A stretch of 64,000 nucleotides of DNA from Woeseiaceae bacterium. GTDB taxonomy: Bacteria; Pseudomonadota; Gammaproteobacteria; Steroidobacterales; Woeseiaceae. The notes under the pieces were generated by a model. The model was not told the origin of the DNA. It did no database searches and saw only the letters and a program-made list of their open reading frames with translations. Both the position numbers and the translations under genes were made by a program. How positions within the stretch are numbered: position 1 is the first letter of the stretch; every line of letters begins with the position of its first letter. Shown here piece after piece: positions 6,976-15,876 of the stretch. The DNA is taken from assembly GCA_030066075.1 (NCBI GenBank), contig JASJCH010000008.1, forward strand, positions 40,286 to 104,285. The letters run 5' to 3'.

Positions 6976-8729
6976 GGCAGGGCTTTCTGCTCCTCGATCC
7001 AGGCCAGAATGGACGCGTGCAGCATCGGCAGCGTGATGCCGCCGAATCCCACGACCCGATCGTGAAACGCGCGCAGGTCGAAGCGGTCCCCGAGTTCCTC
7101 TTCGGCCTGCGCCCTCAGCCGCTGGATTTCCAGCATGCCCAGCATGTAAGCGGTGGCCTGGCCGGGCCAGGAGATATAGCGATCGATTTCGTTCTCGATG
7201 TCGATATCGGACCACGAGGTGTTGGCCATCATATAGTCGACCGCCTGCTGGCGGGTCCAGCCCATCGTATGAATGCCCGTGTCGATGACGAGTCGCGCCG
7301 CTCGCGCGCCCTGGTCTGAATACAGCCCGATGTGATCCAGCGGGTCACGGTAGAGGCCGAGCTCGTCGGCGAGCCGCTCCGAGTAAAGCGCCCAGCCTTC
7401 GCCAAAACCGGCGTAATAGGTGTAACGCGCTATCGGGTGCACCTTGTCGCCCAATTCCAGCGAGATCGCGCCCTGCAGGTGATGGCCGGGATAGGTCTCG
7501 TGGTACAGCGTTGACAGCTGCCAGGCGCGCGTACGCTTTTCGGGTTCGATGACCGCGATGTAGTAGATGCCGGGTCGCGTGCCGTCCTCCGACGACGAGT
7601 GATACTCGCCGCTGCCGCTCGCAGCGAAGTCGGGGTAGGGCTTCACGATCACATCGGCTATCGGCATGTTGCCGAAGGCGCGCGGCATTGCATCTTTCGC
7701 AGCGTCGAGCCCGTCGATCGCGTACTGCAGCACCGCGTCTTCCGATTCGAACGTGAACTCGGGTTCGACATTGATACGCCGCAGGAACTCTTCGATAGGT
7801 CCGCCACCGAAGTGCTCGTCGATCGTTACGCGCATTTCGCCACGGATTTTCTCGATTTGCTCGAGTCCGAGCGCGTGGATTTCGTCGGCCGGCGTTTGCA
7901 ATGTGACGAACGAACGCACCCGCAGCGGATAACACTCTGCGCCGTCGGTGTTGGCGCTGAGCGCGATCGCTTCGCGGGCCTGATCGAGGTAGACGGTCTC
8001 GATGAAATCGGCGAAACGATTCAGCGCGGGCACGATTTCCTCGTCGTAGATCACGCGCACCGCCGCCGCGAACTCTTCGTCGTCCGAACGCGAGGCGGGG
8101 TTGAGGAAGATGCTCTGGTCTCCGATCAGCGAGCGCACTTCCTGCGGTACTTTGACGACCGTGACCCGCGGGGCGCTGTAACCGCTCTCCAGTCCCAGCC
8201 GCAGGTTGGCGATCTCGGTGTCGATGAAGCGAGCGACCTCGCCAAGGCGCGCCAGCGTCTGCTCTCGATGTTCGGCGGTGTCGACAGGCTGGACCTCGAA
8301 CAGGAACGGCAGGCCGCGGTGCCAGCCCGTGGCGCTGCTGGCCTGCCAGAGCTCGTTGCGGCAGGCCCGCAGTGCAATGGCTGAACTCAGTTCTTCGTGC
8401 AGGATGCCGTGCGTGACCCAGTCGCGCGAACCGACGGCCTCGGGTTGCGGAATGGTATTCAGTCTCGCGAACCAGGCGTCTTCACGTTGCTGCCATTCGG
8501 CCAGCGCCTCCAGCGAATTGTCGAACAGCTTGTCGTGACGGGCCCCTTCGAGGCTCAGCTGGGTGCCGAGCGATGGGTAGCGTTCCAGGACAGCGGCGAG
8601 AAATTCGTCGGCCAACGCCTCGGTGGCGCTGATCCCGGCTTCGGGATCAGGCGTTGGCTGGGTGGCCTCCCGGCCGCAAGCGACCAGGCAAAGGCAGGCG
8701 CCAAGTACAAGTAACAGGTTCCTGTTCAT
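6972..8729 (-). CDS. DUF885 family lipoprotein (putative metallohydrolase)
   Basis: 585 aa. The signal MNRNLLLVLGACLCLVACGR has a lipobox (LVAC), so it should be anchored to the outer or inner membrane. The C-terminal half carries the DUF885 signature STLYHETYPGHHLQGAISLE and later YYAGFGEGWALYSERLADEL and SWPGQATAYMLGMLEIQRLR. The HETYPGHH plus E..EGWA residues resemble a zinc peptidase site, and the family is usually treated as a putative peptidase (family knowledge, substrate unknown). The ATG at 8729 overlaps the TGA of the upstream gene (ATGA). A longer reading frame upstream is out of context. It is the third gene of a three-gene overlapping operon. Confidence 0.88.
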   Translation of the reverse strand: MNRNLLLVLGACLCLVACGREATQPTPDPEAGISATEALADEFLAAVLERYPSLGTQLSLEGARHDKLFDNSLEALAEWQQREDAWFARLNTIPQPEAVGSRDWVTHGILHEELSSAIALRACRNELWQASSATGWHRGLPFLFEVQPVDTAEHREQTLARLGEVARFIDTEIANLRLGLESGYSAPRVTVVKVPQEVRSLIGDQSIFLNPASRSDDEEFAAAVRVIYDEEIVPALNRFADFIETVYLDQAREAIALSANTDGAECYPLRVRSFVTLQTPADEIHALGLEQIEKIRGEMRVTIDEHFGGGPIEEFLRRINVEPEFTFESEDAVLQYAIDGLDAAKDAMPRAFGNMPIADVIVKPYPDFAASGSGEYHSSSEDGTRPGIYYIAVIEPEKRTRAWQLSTLYHETYPGHHLQGAISLELGDKVHPIARYTYYAGFGEGWALYSERLADELGLYRDPLDHIGLYSDQGARAARLVIDTGIHTMGWTRQQAVDYMMANTSWSDIDIENEIDRYISWPGQATAYMLGMLEIQRLRAQAEEELGDRFDLRAFHDRVVGFGGITLPMLHASILAWIEEQKALP

Positions 8730-9406
8730 TCCAAGGGTTCCTTTGATACGGGTTCGAAGTCGCTGAACTCGATGACTTCGGTTTCTTCGAACCCAATGAA
8801 GAGCAGCATGCGACCGCCCACCCTGATTCTCATGCTCTGCGGCACGATCGGGCCGTTGATAACGGCTGGCCCAAACTCCATCCGAACCAGGAACGTGCCG
8901 ATCTTCATGCCGAAGCCGGGCTTGATGTCCGCGCTGTTGCGCAGATCGACGAGCTGCAGGTAGCGCCCGTTCTTCATGATGCGCACCGAGGCATCGACGT
9001 TGTCGACAAACTCGATCTCGTCTTCGTCCGGCACGAACCGTAGCAGCCACGCCTCGTCGTCTTCGCTGATGAGCTCGAGCGTCTCGATGCCAACGATATC
9101 GAGCCGCTGGCTGCTCGCGGAAGTCTCATAGTCTTCTTTGTCGTTCGCGAACTCACGCAGTTCGCCGTCGGTCGGCGCCCGACCGTCGACGCTCAGCAAT
9201 TTCCAGCGCTCGCCCGCGGCACGGCGCGGGTCGAAACGCGACACCCAGAGAGTGTCGTCGCTCAGCCGCGACTCGGTGAAGGCCCACTGGTCTTCGAGGT
9301 CCCAGACGACCGCGGCGGCGGCCTCTTCGAACAGCGCCGCGTAGTCCTCCGCATGCGCCGCGGTCGCGGCGCACGCAAGGACCAACATCGCGAGGCTTCG
9401 TGTCAC
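8726..9406 (-). CDS. Secreted protein of unknown function
   Basis: 226 aa. A GTG at 9406 gives a good signal peptide (VTRSLAMLVLACAATAAHA, cut before EDYAA) and overlaps the upstream stop by 4 bp (GTGA). An ATG at 9388 would leave a hydrophobic start without positive charge. The mature part is acidic with repeated beta-like stretches (RIMKNGRYLQLVDLRNSADI, FLVRMEFGPAVINGPIVPQS). I recognise no family; the size and strand pattern recall outer-membrane-lipoprotein-like sensors. Its position between an exported oxidoreductase-like protein and a DUF885 lipoprotein suggests a shared periplasmic job. Confidence 0.72.
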   Translation of the reverse strand: MTRSLAMLVLACAATAAHAEDYAALFEEAAAAVVWDLEDQWAFTESRLSDDTLWVSRFDPRRAAGERWKLLSVDGRAPTDGELREFANDKEDYETSASSQRLDIVGIETLELISEDDEAWLLRFVPDEDEIEFVDNVDASVRIMKNGRYLQLVDLRNSADIKPGFGMKIGTFLVRMEFGPAVINGPIVPQSMRIRVGGRMLLFIGFEETEVIEFSDFEPVSKEPLE

Positions 9407-10086
9407 TGCACTTCGCGCAGGTGGAAATTGAATGCCGGCAGGGGCGTGAAGTTGTTGTGTATCAGCAGGATGGCCATGCCCTCGATCCATCGCGAGTGAT
9501 CGATCGGGCCGAGGTCGATTGGATGCAGGTCGAGGCTCGCGACGATCTCGGCGACGCGGGCCTTGGCCGTTTCGTCATTGCCCGCGAGCGGAATCGAGAT
9601 CGGCCCGCCCGACCTCGCAGGGTCGATCATGTACTCCCAGCTCAACACGTTGAACGCCTTCACCACGAATGCATCGGGCGCCGCCGCCTGGATGATCTCG
9701 CCGTTCGACGTCGGCACGCCGTGACTCACGCCCTCGGCCGTGAAGTTCAGCGGGTTCGTCGGGTCGATGACGATTTTGCCCGACAGGTCGCCGAGGTTCT
9801 TCGTGATATCCCCGGCCAGCATGCCGGGCACTGCGAGGATAACGATGTCGGCGCCGGCGACAGCCTTAGACTGCAGCCGCGCGGTCGTTCCGTCGCCTGT
9901 TCTTGCGACGAGGTCGCGCACGGCCTCGGTGGTCGGGTCGCGGGAACCGTATACGATGGTATGGCCCTCGGCGGCGAGTTCGGTGCCCAGCGCGCTGCCG
10001 ACCCTGCCCGTGCCGATAACGGCGATCGTCTCCGCCGCCGACTGGGCGACGAACAGCAGTGACAATAAAACTGCAATGAACCGCAT
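9403..10086 (-). CDS. NADPH-dependent F420 reductase-like protein with signal peptide
   Basis: 227 aa. After a signal-like leader (MRFIAVLLSLLFVAQSAAET) comes a Rossmann fold: IAVIGTGRVGSALGTELAAE (GxGxxG), GADIVILAVPG, and IDPTNPLNFTAEGVSHGVPT, the F420-NADP oxidoreductase family block. AFVVKAFNVLSWEYM is the typical 'vKafN' segment. Cytoplasmic homologues reduce NADP or act as ferric/dinucleotide reductases. Here an N-terminal export signal would put it outside the cytoplasm, which is unusual. The ATG at 10086 is followed closely by the fold, so no later start removes the leader without breaking the first strand. It is the first gene of a three-gene operon. Confidence 0.8.
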   Translation of the reverse strand: MRFIAVLLSLLFVAQSAAETIAVIGTGRVGSALGTELAAEGHTIVYGSRDPTTEAVRDLVARTGDGTTARLQSKAVAGADIVILAVPGMLAGDITKNLGDLSGKIVIDPTNPLNFTAEGVSHGVPTSNGEIIQAAAPDAFVVKAFNVLSWEYMIDPARSGGPISIPLAGNDETAKARVAEIVASLDLHPIDLGPIDHSRWIEGMAILLIHNNFTPLPAFNFHLREVQ

Positions 10087-10150
10087 GGAAAACTCCCCTG
10101 TGCTGCGAGCGCGTATTATGCCGCAGTCAGATACGGTATGGTTTGGTCCC

Positions 10151-11095
10151 ATGCTGACCGTCAACGAGCTCTCCAAGAACTACGGTGACTTCGTCGCCGT
10201 GGATCGCATCAGTTTCAGCGCCGCGGCAGGGCAGGTTTTCGGCCTGCTCGGACCCAATGGCGCCGGCAAGTCGACGGCGATCAACTGCATATCCGGCCTG
10301 CTCAAGCCCACGTCGGGCCACGCCAGCGTCGCCGGTCACGACGTCGTCAGCGACGGCAAGGCGGCGCGCAGCAAGCTCGGTGTCGTGCCCCAGGAGCTGG
10401 CCCTTTACGACGACCTGCCGGCCATCGAGAACCTGCGTTTCTGGGGTAAAGCCTATGGTCTCGGCGGCAAGGAGCTCAACGACCGGGTGGCGGAGGTGCT
10501 CGAAACGATCGGCCTGGGCGATCGTGCCACGGACCTGCCGAAGGAATTCTCGGGGGGCATGAAGCGTCGTCTGAATTTCGGCTGCGGGGTCGTGCACAAG
10601 CCCCCCGTCATCCTGCTGGATGAACCGACGGTTGGCGTCGACCCGCAATCACGGGCGCGGCTCTTCGACCTCGTCGAGGCCGAGCGTGATGCGGGCGCCT
10701 GCGTGTTGTATACGACGCATTACATGGAGGAAGCGGAACGGCTCTGCGACTCGCTGGCGATCATCGATCACGGCAAGCTGATTGCGCAGGGCAGCGTTGC
10801 CGAACTGCGGGCCAAGCTCGGTGCGCGCGACGTGCTGCAGCTGACCGGGCATTTTCCAGTCGAGCCGACCAAGCAGGCCATCGCCGCGCTCATCGAGCGC
10901 GGCAATGCCGATCTCGAGTTCCTGGCTCAGCAGGAAGACAGCATCACGCTGACGCTGTCGCAAGCATCGCAGCACCTGCCCGCGATCTATGAAGCGGTTG
11001 CGGGTACTGGCGGCAGTGTGACCGAGACCAGCCTGCGCAGCCCCAATCTGGAGACATTGTTCCTGTTGCTGACCGGCAAGGAACTGCGAGAGTAG
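10151..11095 (+). CDS. ABC-2 exporter, ATP-binding subunit
   Basis: Cytoplasmic ATPase of 314 aa, NatA/CcmA type. It has Walker A GPNGAGKST, a Q-loop VVPQELALYDDLP, signature FSGGMKRRL, Walker B VILLDEPTVGVDPQSR and the H-switch YTTHYMEEAERLCD. A C-terminal extension of about 90 residues after the core is normal for ABC-2 drug or polymer exporters. The ATG at 10151 is immediately followed by MLTVNELSKNYGDFVAVDRI. It is followed at 3 bp by the first permease gene. The substrate cannot be inferred; in many genomes such trios export drugs or lipids. Confidence 0.92.
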   Translation: MLTVNELSKNYGDFVAVDRISFSAAAGQVFGLLGPNGAGKSTAINCISGLLKPTSGHASVAGHDVVSDGKAARSKLGVVPQELALYDDLPAIENLRFWGKAYGLGGKELNDRVAEVLETIGLGDRATDLPKEFSGGMKRRLNFGCGVVHKPPVILLDEPTVGVDPQSRARLFDLVEAERDAGACVLYTTHYMEEAERLCDSLAIIDHGKLIAQGSVAELRAKLGARDVLQLTGHFPVEPTKQAIAALIERGNADLEFLAQQEDSITLTLSQASQHLPAIYEAVAGTGGSVTETSLRSPNLETLFLLLTGKELRE

Positions 11096-11098
11096 CGC

Positions 11099-12319
11099 GT
11101 GTCCTTCGCGCTGAGTTCTTTCCGCAAGGATATCGCTCGCTGGCGACAGGACTGGGTGTTGACCCTGATCTGGATAGCGATCCCGCTGATGGTCGGCACG
11201 CTGGTCACTATCCTGATGGGATCCGATGTTAAGCCGAGCGGCACGCTGCTGCTCGTCGACGAGGATGAAACGTTCTTCAGCGAGCTGGTGGTAGGCGCTT
11301 ACAGCGCGGGCGAACTCGGCGAGTTTCTGACTGTAGAAAAAACGGACTACGATGACGGGCTCACGCGGGTCAATGACGGCGAGGCCAGCGGCCTGCTGGT
11401 TATCCCCAAGGGCTTCGCGGAGGCGTTCCTGGAGGCCGAGCCGGTTACGCTGACGTTACGCACCAACCCTTCACAGACGATTTTGCCGGGCATCATTCGC
11501 GAGGTCACCGAGATCCTGCTCGACGCCGGCTTTTATGCCCAGCAGCTATTCAGCGACGAGATCGAGACGCTGACGTCGATGAGCGAAAACCCGACGGATG
11601 CGCAGGTCGCGGCGATAGCGATCGCCATACAGAATAAGGTAGAGGTCGTTGCACCACGGCTGTTTCCGCTTGTCATTGACGTCGAGATCGTCGAACCGCC
11701 GCAGGAACAACCCGCGCCGCCGCTCGCGTTGTTGTACATGCCGGGCGTCATCGTGATGGCCCTGGTCTTCTCGGCCAACGGGCTTGCCGGCGATTTCTGG
11801 AAGGAACGCGAACTGGGCACGCTGCGCCGGCTGGTCGCCGCACCGACCTTCCTTGGCGAGTTCCTGGCCGGCAAAGCGCTGGCAGCGGCGCTGATCATTG
11901 CCATCGTCGGCGGGATCACGCTGTTTCTCGGTTTCCTTTATCACGGCATCGGCTGGGCTCACTACCCGGTCTCCCTGCTGTGGCTGGTGGTCTCGGGTGT
12001 CGCGCTGTTTGCATGGTTCAGCGTTCTGCAAATGCTGTTTAGCAACCAGAAGACCGCCGGCGTGGTCTCGACCCTGCTCGTGTTCCCGTTGCTGATGGCG
12101 GGCGGTAGCTTCTTCCCGCTGGCCGTCATGCCGGGCTGGATCGCTGCAATCGGCCGCGCATCCCCCAATGGATTCATGGCGGAGCGGCTGACGACGGAGA
12201 TTACCTCGGTCGCGGCTGGCGCAATCGACGCTTCGAGCTGGGCTATCGTCGTCATCAGTACGGTCGTCGGTTTCGGCATCTGCGGCTGGCGGCTGCGGAC
12301 GGGATTTGCCCGCGCATGA
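11099..12319 (+). CDS. ABC-2 type permease (first)
   Basis: Membrane protein of 406 aa. One N-terminal span (WVLTLIWIAIPLMVGTLVTI) is followed by an extracytoplasmic region of about 180 residues and then five to six spans. LGTLRRLVAAPTFLGEFLAG is the conserved ABC-2 coupling helix. It starts at a GTG 3 bp after the ATPase stop and overlaps the next permease by 4 bp (ATGA). Together with that permease it would form a heterodimeric channel, as in YhhJ/YbhSR-like exporters. Confidence 0.88.
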   Translation: MSFALSSFRKDIARWRQDWVLTLIWIAIPLMVGTLVTILMGSDVKPSGTLLLVDEDETFFSELVVGAYSAGELGEFLTVEKTDYDDGLTRVNDGEASGLLVIPKGFAEAFLEAEPVTLTLRTNPSQTILPGIIREVTEILLDAGFYAQQLFSDEIETLTSMSENPTDAQVAAIAIAIQNKVEVVAPRLFPLVIDVEIVEPPQEQPAPPLALLYMPGVIVMALVFSANGLAGDFWKERELGTLRRLVAAPTFLGEFLAGKALAAALIIAIVGGITLFLGFLYHGIGWAHYPVSLLWLVVSGVALFAWFSVLQMLFSNQKTAGVVSTLLVFPLLMAGGSFFPLAVMPGWIAAIGRASPNGFMAERLTTEITSVAAGAIDASSWAIVVISTVVGFGICGWRLRTGFARA

Positions 12320-13467
12320 GGAACATACTGTTCATCGCCTGGCACGACGTGCGTTACCAGCTGCGCCAGGGATCGACGTTGCTGTGGGTGTTCGTGCTGC
12401 CGGCCGTATTCTTCTATTTTATCGGCACCGTCACAGCGGGCTTCTCCGGGACACTGTCGGGCGCGACGGCGACGCCGGTCGTCATCGCTGCGAGGAACCC
12501 GGGTTTCCTGCGTGAGCAGGTCGACCTGCGCCTGCGCGAGAACAGTTTCGAGACCGACTGGCGCGAGGAACTCGTGCCGGACGCGGAGGGCAATCTGCCG
12601 AGTCGCGTGCTGGTTATCGACGATAACCTGAGCGACAAGGTTGCGGCGGGCGAGAGCGTCACGGCGAGCTTCGATACGCGCGCGTCGTCGCTGGCTCGGC
12701 AGTACGAGATCATTCGGATGCAGCGCAGTCTCTACACGGCGCTCGCCGATATCGTGACGGCCGATGCGCGGTCGGGCGGCGAGTTGTCCGCGGCGGCGCT
12801 CGTCGAACTCAACAACGAAACGCGCGTCTGGCAACTCGACGTGGCGCCCGCTGGCCAGCGCCAGGTCATTCCGAGGGGATTCGAACAGGCTATCCCGGGC
12901 ATGCTCGTCATGTTCACCCTGCTCGTGCTGTTGACCAACGGCGGCTCAATGCTCGTTTTCGAGCGTAACAAGGGTTTGCTGCGGCGGCTTGCTTACGCGC
13001 CGATATCGCGCACCGAGGTCGTAGCCGGCAAGTGGGGCGGCCGCATGGTGCTGGCCGCACTGCAGATCATTACCGCCGTGCTCATAGGCACGATCGTGTT
13101 TGACATGCGGTGGGGTCCGGATATCCCGATGATCGTCGTCGTGCTGTTTGCCTGGGCCGGGTTCTGCGCTTCGGCCGGGCTGCTGCTCGGCAGCATCGCG
13201 AAGACCGACGGCCAGGCGGCCGGGCTTGGCGTGCTGGTGGCTAACGTGCTGGCGGCGCTCGGCGGCTGCTGGTGGCCGATCGAGATTACTCCGTCCTGGA
13301 TGCAGAGCCTGCAGAATCTCATGCCCACGGGCTGGACCATGGACGCCTTGCACAAGCTGATCAGCTTCCAGGCAGGGCCGCTGGCGGCGGTCCCTTACGT
13401 ACTGACGCTGCTGCTGGCCTCGGTCGTTGTGACGGGCGTCGCCGTGAGGTCGTTCCGGTACGAGTAG
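12316..13467 (+). CDS. ABC-2 type permease (second)
   Basis: 383 aa with the same topology as its neighbour. A first span (LLWVFVLPAVFFYFIGTVTA), a large extracytoplasmic loop, and C-terminal spans begin at QAIPGMLVMFTLLVLLTNGG. FERNKGLLRRLAYAPISRTE is the coupling-helix motif. Its ATG overlaps the preceding stop. The 3' end overlaps the convergent dadA-like gene by 73 bp, an unusually long antisense overlap for this compact region, so the last residues of both proteins may be poorly conserved. Confidence 0.88.
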   Translation: MRNILFIAWHDVRYQLRQGSTLLWVFVLPAVFFYFIGTVTAGFSGTLSGATATPVVIAARNPGFLREQVDLRLRENSFETDWREELVPDAEGNLPSRVLVIDDNLSDKVAAGESVTASFDTRASSLARQYEIIRMQRSLYTALADIVTADARSGGELSAAALVELNNETRVWQLDVAPAGQRQVIPRGFEQAIPGMLVMFTLLVLLTNGGSMLVFERNKGLLRRLAYAPISRTEVVAGKWGGRMVLAALQIITAVLIGTIVFDMRWGPDIPMIVVVLFAWAGFCASAGLLLGSIAKTDGQAAGLGVLVANVLAALGGCWWPIEITPSWMQSLQNLMPTGWTMDALHKLISFQAGPLAAVPYVLTLLLASVVVTGVAVRSFRYE

Positions 13468-14678
13468 GCATACGGCGCGATCGCGTCGGCCAGCCGTTCC
13501 GCGCTCGCCAGCGCCAGCGTCCAGCCGAGCGTGCCGTGACCGGTGTTGACGAACAGGCCGTCGAGCCGCGTGCCGCCGACAATCGGGCGGCCGTCCGGCG
13601 TCATCGGCCGATAGCCGCCCCAGGCGTGGTTGTCCGGGCAGCCGAAGTCAGCGACTTGCGGCGCCGCCGCGCGCGCGGTTTCGAGAAGATGCTGGATGCG
13701 CCTGCCGTCCTTGCGCGTTGAGAAGCCGACGAAATCGGCATACCCCGCGATGCGCACCTTTTCGCCGAGACGGGTGACGACGAAGCGCCTGCCATAGTCG
13801 GTCACGCTCGCGCTCGGCATCGTCCTGCCCGGCGGCAGGGTAAGGCTGTAGCCGCGCACCGGCGCAACGCGGATGCGGACATCCACTTTGCCAAGGAGCG
13901 CCGGGCTCCAGGCGCCGAGGCAGACGACGACGGCATCGGCCTCGACGTCGCCGCCGGCAGTTCTTACGCCGAGAATCGTGTCGCCCTCACGGATCAGGCC
14001 GGTGATCGAGGTTTCGAACAGGAAGCGTGCGCCGCGCTGCTGCTCGAGACGCTCGGCGAGCAGTTCTGCAAACTCCGACGAATCGCCCACATCATCACCC
14101 GGGGAATACACGGCTCCGGCATAGGGGCCGGCCATCGCAGCGATGGCCGGTTCGATATCGATGGCTTCCTCGATCGAGACCACGTTGGCGCGCACGCCGA
14201 GTTCGGCCTTGACCGCGCTCGCGCGGCGCGCGTCGTCCAGCTCCCGGTCGCTGCTCAGCAGGATCAACTTGCCGGCCTGGCGGTAGTGGAAGTCGGCCCG
14301 AAGTTCGTCACGCAGGTCGCGCAGCAACTGCGCCGACCGCACCGCCATCTCGAGATTGGCGCGCGTGTTTGCCGCCGCGCTGCTTCGCGTGCACTGGCCG
14401 AGAAACCCGAGGCCCCAGCGGATCAGGTCTGCGGTCAGCGGGGGTCGGACGTGGATCGCGGCGTCCGTGCCGGCGGTCAGTCCGGGCAGGCGCAGCAGGA
14501 AAGAGGGACTCGCCATCACCTCCGTATAGCTGTAACTGAGCTGCGCCCCGTTGGCCGCGCTGCACTCCCTGGCGACACCCGGCGCCTGGTCGATGATCGT
14601 AACCTCGTGTCCGGCTTCGGCCAGGAAATGCGCCGTGGTGATGCCGACGACACCCGCGCCCAGAACGGCAACGTGCAT
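13395..14678 (-). CDS. dadA: D-amino-acid dehydrogenase family FAD oxidoreductase (DadA-like)
   Basis: Deaminates D-amino acids to 2-oxo acids at the inner membrane, passing electrons to the quinone pool (DadA knowledge). 427 aa. MHVAVLGAGVVGITTAHFLA is the FAD Rossmann motif, ECSAANGAQLSYSYTEVMAS the DadA 'SAANaGq' segment, and GGYRPMTPDGRPIVGG plus FVNTGHGTLGWTLALASAER the C-terminal FAD clamp seen in E. coli DadA. It is controlled from an intergenic LysR-type site (14761-14775) and sits head-to-tail with the lysR gene. Other DAO-family substrates (opines, sarcosine, hydroxyproline isomers) remain possible. Confidence 0.85.
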   Translation of the reverse strand: MHVAVLGAGVVGITTAHFLAEAGHEVTIIDQAPGVARECSAANGAQLSYSYTEVMASPSFLLRLPGLTAGTDAAIHVRPPLTADLIRWGLGFLGQCTRSSAAANTRANLEMAVRSAQLLRDLRDELRADFHYRQAGKLILLSSDRELDDARRASAVKAELGVRANVVSIEEAIDIEPAIAAMAGPYAGAVYSPGDDVGDSSEFAELLAERLEQQRGARFLFETSITGLIREGDTILGVRTAGGDVEADAVVVCLGAWSPALLGKVDVRIRVAPVRGYSLTLPPGRTMPSASVTDYGRRFVVTRLGEKVRIAGYADFVGFSTRKDGRRIQHLLETARAAAPQVADFGCPDNHAWGGYRPMTPDGRPIVGGTRLDGLFVNTGHGTLGWTLALASAERLADAIAPYAYSYRNDLTATPVTTTEASSSVST

Positions 14679-14760
14679 GAGTTTCCCTCAATTGTTCTTT
14701 TGGTCCCATAGGGTAATGGCCGGCCGCCGGCGTCAGCCAAGTCCGATTTGTCAGGCGGTC

Positions 14761-14775
14761 ATAACCCGGGCTTAT
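14761..14775. promoter_or_regulatory. LysR-type operator upstream of dadA-like gene
   Basis: ATAACCCGGGCTTAT, an inverted repeat of T-N11-A type flanked by C and G (CATAAC...TTATG). On the minus strand TTGGCT (14740-14735) and TACCCT (14715-14710) could be -35/-10, though the spacer is long. That would put the site centre near -65, the usual LysR activation position. Two related 15-mers lie at 15686 and 15749. Confidence 0.6.
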
Positions 14776-14785
14776 GGAATGCCTT

Positions 14786-15673
14786 TCAGACGTAGTCCGC
14801 GACGATGTCCGCGAGGTGGGCGATGAAACGGCGGCACAACAGCGACGGCGGCATGCTGTCTGCGCTGATGACGTCGATGGAGTAGGGCAGCGGCGGTTCC
14901 AGCTTCCAGCGGCGCACATCTGCAGAGTGGCCCGAATTCGCCGTGATCGTGTCCACGATCGAGATGCCGCTCCCCCTCGCGACCAGCGCCTTGGCGACGT
15001 GGTAGGTCTCGGTATACACGACCTGTCGGAACTCGACGCCCGAGTTGTCGAGATAGGCGCTCAGCAGTCGGCCGAGCGGGCCGCGGGCGCTCAGCCCGAT
15101 GAACGGCTGGTCGGCGAGCGCGTCCAGGGTAACCCGATCGTCGGCGCCCAGCTCGAGGTCCGGCGGGGCGATGACGACAAACTCGCCCTTTGCAAGCGTC
15201 TCGGAAGTGAGCCCTGGAACGGTCACCGAGTCGAATGCGAGGCCGATATCGATACGCGATTCGAGCAGCGCAGCGCCGATCTCGTCGTGGTGCAGCGTCT
15301 CGACCTCGAAGACCGTGTCGCCGTGATCGGCCAGGTAGCTGGCGATAGCCGCCGGTAACAGGTCGACGCCGAAGGCCGGCGTTGCGGCGACCCGGACCTT
15401 GCCGTGGTCGGATGCGCGCAGGTTGTCGGCAACGTGGCGTAATTGCTCGACATGATCGTAGACATTCGACACGAGGCCGAACAGGCGGTCCGCCTCGGGC
15501 GTCGGGACGAGCTTGCCGCGTACGCGTTCGAACAAGGGGTAGCCAAGCTGCTGTTCGGCGTGGGCGAGCACCTTGCTGACCGAGGGCTGCGAAACGTTGA
15601 GCAGCCGGGCCGCATTGGTCATGGTGCCGCTCGTGTAAATGGCGTGGAACACCTCGATCTGGCGCAGGCGCAT
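14786..15673 (-). CDS. LysR-family transcriptional regulator
   Basis: 295 aa. The N-terminal HTH is MRLRQIEVFHAIYTSGTMTN through SQPSVSKVLAHAEQQLGYPL, followed by the linker helix and a two-lobe effector domain starting at KVRVAATPAFGVDLLPAAIA. The ATG at 15673 starts exactly at the HTH; the in-frame upstream start at 15709 adds an unlikely extension. It lies between the dadA-like gene and the divergent TonB receptor. Three similar 15-bp palindromes flank these genes, one only 13 bp before its own start codon, suggesting autorepression plus activation of both neighbours. The inducer is probably an amino acid or N-acyl derivative (inference). Confidence 0.92.
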   Translation of the reverse strand: MRLRQIEVFHAIYTSGTMTNAARLLNVSQPSVSKVLAHAEQQLGYPLFERVRGKLVPTPEADRLFGLVSNVYDHVEQLRHVADNLRASDHGKVRVAATPAFGVDLLPAAIASYLADHGDTVFEVETLHHDEIGAALLESRIDIGLAFDSVTVPGLTSETLAKGEFVVIAPPDLELGADDRVTLDALADQPFIGLSARGPLGRLLSAYLDNSGVEFRQVVYTETYHVAKALVARGSGISIVDTITANSGHSADVRRWKLEPPLPYSIDVISADSMPPSLLCRRFIAHLADIVADYV

Positions 15674-15685
15674 ACCCGGGCTCCT

Positions 15686-15700
15686 ATAGCTTGCGGTTAT
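15686..15700. promoter_or_regulatory. LysR-type motif at the lysR start
   Basis: ATAGCTTGCGGTTAT, sharing ATA(A/G)C and TTAT ends and spacing with the 15-mers at 14761 and 15749. It lies 13 bp upstream of the lysR ATG, so bound protein would block lysR expression. Confidence 0.45.
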
Positions 15701-15745
15701 GGTCTGCACCTATCTTAGCCGACGGGGCACTAATAAGTGCAGGTT

Positions 15746-15766
15746 CCCATAACTCCGGGCTATGGG
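15746..15766. promoter_or_regulatory. LysR-type operator upstream of TonB receptor
   Basis: The core ATAACTCCGGGCTAT (15749-15763) is extended by CCC and GGG into a 21-bp near-palindrome. Its centre (15756) is about 63 bp upstream of the start site predicted from the promoter at 15784-15812, matching LysR recognition sites near -65. Confidence 0.6.
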
Positions 15767-15783
15767 CCGCCCACGGAAAGTAT

Positions 15784-15812
15784 TTGCCTGAAAGGCCCGT
15801 CATTGCTAGTGT
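15784..15812 (+). promoter_or_regulatory. Predicted promoter of TonB receptor operon
   Basis: TTGCCT (15784-15789) and TAGTGT (15807-15812) are 17 bp apart. The -10 is poor, as expected for an activator-dependent promoter. The 5' leader would be about 58 nt, with AGGGGAG before the ATG at 15877. Confidence 0.45.
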
Positions 15813-15876
15813 CGGATGAGCGCAGCCATGCGCTCGGTACCGGCCGCAGAAGCCGGCAAAAAGCAGGGGAGAAAAC

